Below are positions 1 to 6,400 of a DNA stretch of 7,293 bases, in pieces. Each line of letters opens with the position of its first letter. Within the stretch, counting starts at the first letter, position 1. The DNA is from Abditibacteriota bacterium (GTDB lineage Bacteria; Armatimonadota; UBA5829). Made by a program: the position numbers and the translations under genes. The notes below the pieces were generated by a model, which saw only the letters and a program-made list of their open reading frames with translations, was not told the origin of the DNA and ran no database searches. The stretch spans positions 1 to 7,293 of the forward strand of contig JAGDAG010000057.1 in the NCBI GenBank assembly GCA_017959625.1, written 5' to 3'.

Positions 1-562
1 CGTGGGTGCAGTAGAAGGTGGAGGGGACCCAGTTGCGCCAGTGGCCCCTCTCGCCGTAGGTGAGAAGGTGCCAGTCGGGCCCGCAGTCGTGGACGTATTC
101 CCCCTCGCCGTGGAGGAACTCGCCTATATCCCCACGGCGGTACAGCCTGCGCATCTCCCACGTGGCCGGGAAATACGAACAGTTTTCGGCGTAGGTATAA
201 ACTTTGCCCGACTCCTCCACCGCTTCTATGAGCTCCACGGCCTCCGCCATGTTCTGCATGCACAGCACTTCGCTGGTGACGTGCCTGCCGGACCTGAGGC
301 ACCTCACCGCATAGGGCGCGTGCTCCGTGGCGTAGTTGGCAATGACCACGGCGTCCATGTCGTGCTCCAGAAACTTGTCAAAGTCCTCATAAAGAGTCAC
401 CTTTTCCCCGTATTTTTCCGCAAGAAGCCGGCAGTTTTCCAGGGCGGGCCTGTATTTGTCGCAGATGGCCACCAGCTCGGCGTCGGGATGCATGCTCATG
501 ACGCCCACCATGGTGGAGCCCCGGCCGGCGCCGAAAACTCCGATCCTGATCTTATTGCTCAT
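1..562 (-). CDS. Gfo/Idh/MocA family NAD(P)-dependent oxidoreductase, C-terminus cut off by window edge
   Basis: The 187 codons present cover the Rossmann dinucleotide-binding half of a Gfo/Idh/MocA oxidoreductase; the C-terminal substrate domain lies beyond the left edge. It begins MSNKIRIGVFGAGRGS, with the glycine-rich nucleotide loop at residues 11-15 (GAGRG) and an acidic residue, Asp35, closing the second strand (ELVAICD), typical of enzymes that bind the adenosine ribose. Residues 70-81 (DAVVIANYATEH) and 92-98 (GRHVTSE) match the family's later strands. Where most members have the EKP motif with its catalytic lysine, this one has Glu98-Val99-Leu100, followed by 'EAVELIEAVEESGKVYTYAENCSY', a pattern I associate with a subgroup near polysaccharide genes. 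There is no signal peptide, so it is cytoplasmic. The start is fixed by AAGGAG six bases upstream (569-574). It follows the GxGYxYP gene by 62 bases on the same strand, probably as an operon. Family members oxidise or reduce sugars and cyclitols; the substrate here is unknown. Confidence 0.9.
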   Translation of the reverse strand, partial: MSNKIRIGVFGAGRGSTMVGVMSMHPDAELVAICDKYRPALENCRLLAEKYGEKVTLYEDFDKFLEHDMDAVVIANYATEHAPYAVRCLRSGRHVTSEVLCMQNMAEAVELIEAVEESGKVYTYAENCSYFPATWEMRRLYRRGDIGEFLHGEGEYVHDCGPDWHLLTYGERGHWRNWVPSTFYCTH

Positions 563-568
563 GCTGTT

Positions 569-574
569 CTCCTT
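569..574 (-). promoter_or_regulatory. Ribosome binding site of the oxidoreductase gene
   Basis: The minus strand reads AAGGAG-AACAGC-ATG, a strong Shine-Dalgarno sequence six bases before the start at 562. It supports this start and shows that the gene has its own translation initiation within the probable operon. No clear promoter is visible in the 62-base gap 563-624. Confidence 0.8.
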
Positions 575-624
575 GGGCTGTAATGATTTTTTCGGGCGAT
601 AAACCGTTTGCCGGGTATTTACGG

Positions 625-2313
625 TCATTTCAGATAGCCCTGTTTTTTTGCCTGGCGCATCAGGTCGAAAAGCTCGTCCTGGGTGACGGGAACGTAGCCG
701 TCCCCCAGTTCTTTGCAGCAGGCAAGCACGGTCTCCGGCCCCCCGAACCAGTTTATCACAGCGGCGTGGACGAAGGCGGGACGCATACGGGGCGTGTTCT
801 GCCTGATGAGCTCCGCCTGAGCCCGTCCGGGGACGTCTTTTTCCCCGGGGACTCCGGGAGAAGTATAGACCGCTCTTGCCACCGGGGTGCCGTTGGCAAC
901 GAAATATGCGGTCTTGTCCAGGGACACTCCTATGGAAGGGCCGTAATCCCCCAGGATGCCCGTCAGCCACGGCAGGACTTTTGCCCAGCGGTCAAAATCC
1001 CCCCGGGTGAGAGGCACGTTGCTGGTGTCTCCGAACTGCACCGTGGTGAGCCCTGCTTTTTTCATATATCTGCCGGAAAGGCGGATATATTCGTCGAACA
1101 GCTTTTCGCTGTCGCCGCAGACGTCCTTTCCGTAAAGGGGAGGGGTCACCAGCCCAACGCCGGGGAAGCAGATAAAGCCGTCGGAGGGAGTGGCCGTTTC
1201 CAGATAGTATTCCACTATATCCGGTATAAGCTCGGCAGCCACCGGGTTCAGGGTCCACCCCAGGGGCACCTTTCCCCTGGCGGGGCTCTGCCACCACTGT
1301 TTTCCTATAAGGGCCGTTTCCACGTATTGTATGTTGTCGCCGTCGGAAATGTTGAAGCACACGTACACCTTGGAAGGGTCGAGAACGAGCTTCCGGGGGG
1401 TGTTCACGGGTTTTTCCGGTTTATGGAAGGCAAGCCCGGAGTGGAAGGAAAGGTTCGGCGCTCCCGCCGTCACTATAAAATATTTGCCCTTCAGGCTGCA
1501 CACCCTCTGCAGATTCGGCTCGTTCAGCAGCCCCGCGGGCCGCTCGGAGTAGCCGCCCCAGCAGCCCATCACCGGAGAGTTGGGTTCCACGTCGTCGATG
1601 AAATCGTAGCACATATCCCTTTCCAGCAGGCTCATCTCCGCCCCTATCCATATGGGCAGTATCTTATGCAGCACCAGATAATCCCGAAGGGCCATGTGCA
1701 GGGGATGTATGTGGGCAAGAGCCTTTTTATTGGCGTCCTGCCACATTTCCCTGCGCACCCAGTCCATGGCGGAAAGGGCGGTGAGATATTTGCCGGTGGT
1801 ATCCTCGACTATCTTCAGGCCGAGCCTTCTGTTGAGGGCCGGCGTCACCGGGATAAGGTTTTTTTCGGCGCAGTAAAGGGTGAGGGCGTTCAGCTTGTAG
1901 TAATGCACCGGGTCGCTGCCCAGATTATCGTCGTAAAGCACCGCGCCATTATAGCAGCGGGAATATTTTTCATAAAGGCTGACGGGATCCTCCACCCTGT
2001 TGAAGGAGTAGCCCTTTTTTTCCAGGTTCTCCACCCACAGAGGCAGATACTCCGGGGAGTGCCAGCTTGTGTTCTGGATGATATATATCTGCCCTCCCTC
2101 CCGGGCGGCAAGCCCCTGCAGCACGGTGAGGGCGAACCGGAATTCGTCGTCGGAATATTCGTTGTCCACCAGGTTCACCAGATCCGCCTGCATTTTGGGG
2201 GCCGGCGTCACCGGGAAGACCCTGTCCCTTCTGGCTGCGGCCTTTTCCGTAAAGGCGTAAGCGGCGGAACAGAGGGCGCATATCGCAAGTATAACAATAA
2301 CAGTTTTCAGCAT
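625..2313 (-). CDS. Secreted GxGYxYP-family putative glycoside hydrolase
   Basis: A 562-residue exported protein. The first 20 residues are a signal peptide (MLKTV, hydrophobic core, ending CSAAYA before FTEKAA), so it acts outside the cytoplasm. Residues 324-331 read DGDNIQYV within 'VYVCFNISDGDN', and 'GWTLNPVAAELIPDIVEYYLETAT' leads into 'DGFICFPGVGLVTPP'. From memory these are the landmarks of the GxGYxYP putative glycoside hydrolase family (Pfam GxGYxYP N- and C-terminal domains), whose activity I do not know to be established. The signature itself is degenerate: residues 385-391 are GVGLVTP, so both tyrosines are replaced. Length fits the family. The start at 2313 is chosen because GGAGG lies five bases upstream and the signal peptide begins there. 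A Met 13 codons further upstream is in frame but would place the promoter and ribosome binding site inside the gene. It leads a probable operon with the oxidoreductase and is divergent from the prepilin gene. The substrate cannot be inferred. Confidence 0.85.
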   Translation of the reverse strand: MLKTVIVILAICALCSAAYAFTEKAAARRDRVFPVTPAPKMQADLVNLVDNEYSDDEFRFALTVLQGLAAREGGQIYIIQNTSWHSPEYLPLWVENLEKKGYSFNRVEDPVSLYEKYSRCYNGAVLYDDNLGSDPVHYYKLNALTLYCAEKNLIPVTPALNRRLGLKIVEDTTGKYLTALSAMDWVRREMWQDANKKALAHIHPLHMALRDYLVLHKILPIWIGAEMSLLERDMCYDFIDDVEPNSPVMGCWGGYSERPAGLLNEPNLQRVCSLKGKYFIVTAGAPNLSFHSGLAFHKPEKPVNTPRKLVLDPSKVYVCFNISDGDNIQYVETALIGKQWWQSPARGKVPLGWTLNPVAAELIPDIVEYYLETATPSDGFICFPGVGLVTPPLYGKDVCGDSEKLFDEYIRLSGRYMKKAGLTTVQFGDTSNVPLTRGDFDRWAKVLPWLTGILGDYGPSIGVSLDKTAYFVANGTPVARAVYTSPGVPGEKDVPGRAQAELIRQNTPRMRPAFVHAAVINWFGGPETVLACCKELGDGYVPVTQDELFDLMRQAKKQGYLK

Positions 2314-2318
2314 AAAAT

Positions 2319-2323
2319 CCTCC
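2319..2323 (-). promoter_or_regulatory. Ribosome binding site that fixes the GxGYxYP start
   Basis: The minus strand reads GGAGG-ATTTT-ATG, a perfect Shine-Dalgarno core five bases before the ATG at 2313. The longer in-frame start at 2352 overlaps the -10 element and has no comparable site. Confidence 0.85.
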
Positions 2324-2342
2324 GGCATCTTTCTTCCAAAAA

Positions 2343-2351
2343 AGTATATCA
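2343..2351 (-). promoter_or_regulatory. Extended -10 promoter for the GxGYxYP/oxidoreductase operon
   Basis: The minus strand reads TGA-TATACT: a -10 hexamer one base from consensus TATAAT, with the TG of an extended -10 element directly upstream. No good TTGACA-like -35 lies 16-18 bases upstream (the sequence there is GC-rich, near CGAACC), as is common for extended -10 promoters. Transcription would start near 2335, giving a leader of about 20 bases before the start codon, enough for the GGAGG site. This is inferred from motif and position only. Confidence 0.55.
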
Positions 2352-2455
2352 CACAACCCCGGGCCGGTTCGCTCCAAAACAGGCCTTTTTTCGTTTTTTT
2401 CCGAAAAAAAAAACCGCCCTCCCGCCGGGGCGCAAGGCTTCCGGAAAAACGAATA

Positions 2456-2469
2456 GCATACGTTTATGC
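2456..2469. repeat. Short inverted repeat, possible operator
   Basis: GCATA-CGTT-TATGC is a perfect five-base inverted repeat around a four-base centre, about 90 bases upstream of the plus-strand -10 and about 105 bases upstream of the minus-strand one. It has the size of a small dimeric regulator site, but such a short repeat can arise by chance and no regulator gene is present in the window. Confidence 0.3.
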
Positions 2470-2486
2470 GCAGCAGAGGCAAAATT

Positions 2487-2528
2487 TGCGGTATTCAACG
2501 TTTTTTATGCGGTTTTCAACGTTTTTCA
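2487..2528 (+). repeat. Two tandem 21-base direct repeats upstream of the prepilin promoter
   Basis: Two copies of a 21-base unit lie head to tail, 2487-2507 and 2508-2528. Each starts TGCGGT, continues with TTCAACG (TTTCAACG in the second) and ends in a T run. I count 19 of 21 positions identical, differing at positions 7 and 20. The period equals two helical turns, so both copies present the same DNA face. They end about 29 bases before the extended -10, covering roughly -45 to -85, where activators or the RNA polymerase alpha subunit usually contact DNA. Each unit also contains the palindrome AACGTT. Confidence 0.6.
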
Positions 2529-2556
2529 AAAAAATAGCAACAAACCGCGAAAAATG

Positions 2557-2565
2557 TGGTATCAT
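2557..2565 (+). promoter_or_regulatory. Extended -10 promoter for the prepilin-like gene
   Basis: TGG-TATCAT combines a -10 hexamer one base from TATAAT with the TG of an extended -10 element. The sequence 17 bases upstream (GCAACA) is only a weak -35 match. Transcription would begin near 2572, about 25 bases before the ATG, leaving room for AAGGAG at 2585-2590. TATAAC at 2565-2570 is an alternative -10. The assignment rests on motif and spacing only. Confidence 0.55.
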
Positions 2566-2596
2566 ATAACTGTAATATTTTTATAAGGAGAAAGCA

Positions 2597-3358
2597 ATGA
2601 AAAAAGGCTTTACGCTTATCGAACTCTTGGTCGTGATCGCGATCATTGCCATTCTTGCCGCTATCCTCTTCCCTGTGTTCGCCCAGGCGAGAGAAAAGGC
2701 AAGACAGACACAGTGCCTTTCCAACTTCAGGCAGATCGGCACCGCATTCCAGATGTATGCTTCGGACTGGGATGAATATCTTCCTTCGTCCTACGCTGCC
2801 ATGTATCCCCATTTCAGTAGCATCATGCCCCCCAGGGATCACGGCACCACCAACGCATACGGCTTCGTGGCCCAGATGGCCGGATACGCTTGCCACTATC
2901 TGATGACAGTGGGTCAGCTGTATCCCTACGTGAAGAACTACAACCTGTTCTTCTGCCCCTCCGACACCCGCAAGGCGTCCAACCTGGGCAAGGGTATCGA
3001 CGACTCCACCACCACTCTGTTCAGACACTGCATGTGGTGGGACACCTATCACACCGACGTAAGCACGGGTATGTTCGCTATGCCCAGCCAGTTCATCATC
3101 GCTCATGAGGGCTGGTGGTTCTACCACGTTGGCAAGAAGGCCGGCGCCGGCACCTTCTCCAAGAACGGTGTTGTGCCTATCGTCAACGTCTGCTACGCCG
3201 ACGGCCATGCCAAGAGCTGGAAGGTCGAACGCCAGACAGATGCCGGCAACGGTCAGATCAACTACGATATGAACTGGCCCAACGGCGTTGTCGAAGGCTT
3301 CCAGTGGGATGACTGGTGGACCCGGACCTTCGCCGAGACTGCCTACGACTTCAACTAG
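2597..3358 (+). CDS. Prepilin-like protein with N-terminal cleavage/methylation motif
   Basis: A 253-residue type IV pilin or pseudopilin-like protein. The start MKKG-FTLIELLVV is a class III prepilin leader: cleavage by prepilin peptidase is expected between Gly4 and Phe5, with Glu9 the conserved Glu at mature position 5. A hydrophobic helix spans residues 5-28, followed by AREKARQTQC (31-40) and the 'SNFRQIG' and 'YASDWDEYLP' segment (42-63). A C-terminal 'YADGHAKSW' (Asp202-Gly203) resembles the ADGH segment of large prepilin-like families with a DUF1559-style tail, although a His ten residues before the Asp, as in the H-X9-DG form, is absent. It is rich in aromatic residues. The start has AAGGAG six bases upstream. 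Codon choice looks highly adapted (11 of 13 Ile codons are ATC, none ATA; nearly all Lys after the start are AAG), suggesting strong expression. It is followed by a terminator and the large secreted enzyme. The exact role (surface fibre, secretion pseudopilin, glycan handling) is unknown. Confidence 0.9.
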   Translation: MKKGFTLIELLVVIAIIAILAAILFPVFAQAREKARQTQCLSNFRQIGTAFQMYASDWDEYLPSSYAAMYPHFSSIMPPRDHGTTNAYGFVAQMAGYACHYLMTVGQLYPYVKNYNLFFCPSDTRKASNLGKGIDDSTTTLFRHCMWWDTYHTDVSTGMFAMPSQFIIAHEGWWFYHVGKKAGAGTFSKNGVVPIVNVCYADGHAKSWKVERQTDAGNGQINYDMNWPNGVVEGFQWDDWWTRTFAETAYDFN

Positions 3359-3366
3359 GACTATCG

Positions 3367-3395
3367 AAAAAAAGCGGCTTCGGCCGCTTTTTTTT
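3367..3395 (+). terminator. Intrinsic terminator with UUCG tetraloop after the prepilin-like gene
   Basis: A GCGGC stem (3374-3378), TTCG loop (3379-3382) and GCCGC stem (3383-3387) are flanked by seven As (3367-3373) and eight Ts (3388-3395). The A and T tracts can extend the stem to 12 pairs. C(UUCG)G is an exceptionally stable tetraloop. It starts nine bases after the stop codon and ends 25 bases before the next gene. The symmetric A tract means it could also work on the minus strand. Confidence 0.92.
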
Positions 3396-3407
3396 GCCAT
3401 ACTTTCG

Positions 3408-3414
3408 AAAGGAG
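3408..3414 (+). promoter_or_regulatory. Ribosome binding site that fixes the start of the large secreted protein
   Basis: AAAGGAG is followed by CATTTT and the ATG at 3421, ideal spacing. The frame is open 35 codons further upstream, but that Met lies inside the prepilin gene and would read through the terminator, so the 3421 start, which also begins the signal peptide, is preferred. Between the terminator and this site only CATACT (3397-3402) resembles a -10, and a transcript from it would begin at or inside the ribosome binding site. Confidence 0.85.
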
Positions 3415-3420
3415 CATTTT

Positions 3421-6400
3421 ATGAAAAGATACGTTTTTGCCTTTATCCTGCTTGTTTTTGCCGCCCCGCTTTTTGCGGCGGAGGCCGCTCTTGAAAACGG
3501 CAGGGTGATCCTTAAAAACCGGAACGCGCGCATAGTGCTGGACGCCCGCACGGCGGCTCTCGTCCCCGGTGAGAACGGCGCACTGCGGGGCCCGTGGTTC
3601 GACGTCACCCTGGAGGACAGAAAAGGGCTGGAGCCCTGGGAATACCACAAAGAAGGCCCGGCGTATCATTTCGACGGCTCCTTCCGTGGAACGAAAGGCG
3701 GCAAGACCTATATACTTCCCGACGCCGCGCCGGAGGTTGCCCTTTCGGACAAGGGAGGGGACGCCCGGGCGGATTTCGGGTTCCGGCTCATGGGCATGCT
3801 CGTCACCTGCCGCGTCCGCCTGGACGATGACGCCCCGGGAGGCTGTTACTCTGTCGAGGCCAAAAGCCTGACGGGGGAAGGCCTTGCGGACGTGATAGAC
3901 CTTACTCTCAGCGGCATGGAGGTGCCCGGAGGTTGGTTTTTGTATCCCGAGATCCTGGGCTGCCGCATAAATCCCGGCGCGTTCAAACCCGGAGAGGTGA
4001 AGGAAGGCCCCTATCCCGGCTACATGTATATGCAGTGGATGGATTTTTACAATAAAGACCTGGGCGTTTATATGGGCTCGGAGGACGACTACGGCTATAT
4101 CAAAAAAATGTACGTGGGCAAAAACTCCGAAGGAGAAGCCTGTATGGGCTTTTCCTTTACCGGCTGCTGGGTGACGGAAAAGAACGATTCCTTTGCCACC
4201 CCCTCCATATACGTAGTCTGCCACGAAGGCGACTGGAAAAAGGGAGCGGACATCTACCGTCCCTGGATACGGAAGGTCATCGGCCCTCTCAATACTCCCA
4301 AAAAAATACTTGAGATGCCCACGTCCCTGTGCTGGCTGGAGCACGAAGGCGGCTATTCGGACCTGGTAAAAACCTTTGAGATGATACAGGCGTCCCCTGT
4401 CCACGCCGCCTTTATAACCAAGGCCGTGTGCCTGTCCGTACCCGAAGGCTGGGACGGCATCCTGGGGGGCAGCCTGGACTACAAGAGGTCCTTTGCCCGC
4501 ATCAAAGAGCTGGGAGGCTCCGCCGCCCTGTTCACCTTTGACCGGGCCACCCTTATGGGCACCGCCAACTTTGCGGATTACGTTCAGGACTGGGCCAACA
4601 AAAAGCGCAGCGGCGCCTGGGAGACCGCCTTCAACGACATGATGCCCGCCCCCTTCTCCCCCACCTTCCGGGAGCAGCGCGTGGACGAAGCGGTGCGCTG
4701 GGTGCGGGACTTCGGGCTGGACGAGCTCCACTACGACACCGAGGGCTCCTCTGCGGATTCCCCCACGGTGAGCACCGGCATGGCGGGAGGCCCCTGCTAC
4801 CGCTCGGACATCGGAGCGCGGCCCAACGAGACGCCCCACTACTTCAAGCTCCTCTACAAGGAGACGGTGGAAGCCTGCCGCAAATACAATCCGGAGTTCA
4901 CCCTGCGGGCGGAGCACTGCGCCGACTTTTTCTATCCCGAGTTTTCCTCCTCTTCGGCGCACCAGTATCCCGCTCTTTACGCCGAGATGCGGAAATACAA
5001 GGCCGGCCGTGACTACTATCTTATGCCGGAGGTGTTCCGCTACACCCTGCCCGAGTTCGCCCAGGTGCAGATGCCGGCCACGTCCAACTCCGAATACTGG
5101 ATGTATATGGGAGGCATGGGCTACGGCTTCCACGGCGGCGGGCCCAGCTGGCAGTTCGACCCCTTTGTAAGGGACAACTACAACGGCTCTCTCAAAAACC
5201 GCTACGATTATTACGACAGGGATTGGCGCCTGTATTGGGACTGGCGCGTGGGCTTTGCCGAAGCCTCCCTGGAGGGCGAAACGGACCCGGAGGTGTATTT
5301 TGACGCCGGAAACGGCAAAAAGTACGCCGGCTTCGAGGCCCCTGTGACCGCCATCACCTGCAAAGGCAGGGGAAGAGAGATCACCTGCGCGGAGGCCAGA
5401 GATACCTCCATCATGAGCCGGCAGGGCAACGGCATGGAATACCGCCGGGAGCTGGGCTCCGGGGATCAACGGGGCCCCTTCACTCTGGACTTTCCCGTCA
5501 CCCTTTCGGCGCCGTCCTTTATGCTGCACACCCTTGAGGGCTCGTATCCCGTGAAGCCCGCCGTCAAAAACGGCAGAGGCGCCCTGGAGCTCACGGGCCC
5601 CGGCTGCTTTGTGATAGAAGCCTGGGAGGGCCCCCATCTGGCCCTGGAGCTGCCGGAGGACCAGGTCATCGCCGGAAGCGAGTTTGACCTCACCCTCCGC
5701 TTCGACGCCCCCCGGGAGGGCTCGGTGATCGTGACCCTGCCCGCGGGCTGGGAGCAGCCGGCCCCCGTAAAGGTGGCAAAGGGAACGGCGGCAAAGACTC
5801 TGCGGATAAAGGCGCCCGCAGGCATATTCGGCAAAAGCTATCCCGTGAAAGCGGTCTATACCGCCGGCAGGGACAAATGCACCGCCGCCGGCCATATTTC
5901 CGTGGCGGAGCCCTTCAGCGTGGTCTTCGGCATGCCCGAAAAAGCAGACAGCGGCGTGGTGCGGCAAAACGCGCCGGCCCCTTTCCGCATCAGGATAGCC
6001 AACAATACTCCCCGCAGGGCGGAGCTTGAGGTGTCGGTGACAGGCGGCTGCGCCAAAATGGCGCCCCAAAAGATAGTCCTGGAAGGCATCGGCCGGGCGG
6101 AGCTCATCTCCCCGGACAGCGCCTTCCACAGATGGGCGGCCCCCGGAGAGGACGACGATCCCCCGCTGCCGGCCAACGCGTGGGAAGCGGAAACGGAGTT
6201 CACTCTTACCGCTCCCTCCGCGGAGCCCTGCGTCGTGAAGGTGACGGAGGGCGGCAGGACCGTCTTTGAGGAGACCGTGTTCCCGGACGTGGCGGTGATG
6301 GACCTTTCCGGCTCCTGGAAGATGTTCGATATCCCCAACCACAAAGCGTCGAACAACGGCCTGTGGGGGCACAACTATCTGGACACCTGGTACGCCCAGG

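Larger units (their letters stand above)
2314..2596. other. Divergent intergenic regulatory region, AT-tract rich
   Basis: This 283-base spacer separates the divergent genes and holds no convincing reading frame. From left to right: the minus-strand ribosome binding site and extended -10 (2319-2351); a GC-rich stretch (2361-2377); a T6 tract (2386-2391), a T7 tract (2394-2400) and an A10 tract (2404-2413) that together can fold as a T/A hairpin or bend the DNA; a GC-rich block (2414-2433); a 14-base inverted repeat (2456-2469); a 21-base tandem direct repeat (2487-2528); and the plus-strand extended -10 (2557-2565). Both operons could be controlled from here. Confidence 0.75.

Noticed and set aside
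2..583. A 193-codon plus-strand open frame opposite the oxidoreductase
   Set aside because: It is a codon-aligned shadow; the minus strand encodes a clear Rossmann fold with its own ribosome binding site.
603..625. Hairpin ACCGT/ACGGT between the GxGYxYP gene and the oxidoreductase
   Set aside because: The stem has five pairs around a 13-base loop and no T run; too weak to call a terminator or a regulatory element.
2314..2352. N-terminal extension of the GxGYxYP protein to an upstream Met
   Set aside because: The extension would cover the -10 element and the GGAGG site and would bury the signal peptide.
2404..2432. Minus-strand terminator-like structure (CGCCC, eight-base loop, GGGCG, then a T10 run)
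   Set aside because: The stem is only five pairs with a large loop. It could insulate the minus-strand promoter, but GC-rich sequence next to an A/T tract makes a chance match likely.
583..2586. A 667-codon plus-strand open frame opposite the GxGYxYP gene
   Set aside because: It is exactly codon-aligned with the minus-strand gene and open only because that gene lacks TTA, CTA and TCA codons. Its translation shows no recognisable family, and the opposite strand has a signal peptide, family motifs and a ribosome binding site.
2516..3400. A 294-codon minus-strand open frame opposite the prepilin-like gene
   Set aside because: It mirrors a gene with an unmistakable prepilin leader, and runs across the promoter and the terminator of that gene.
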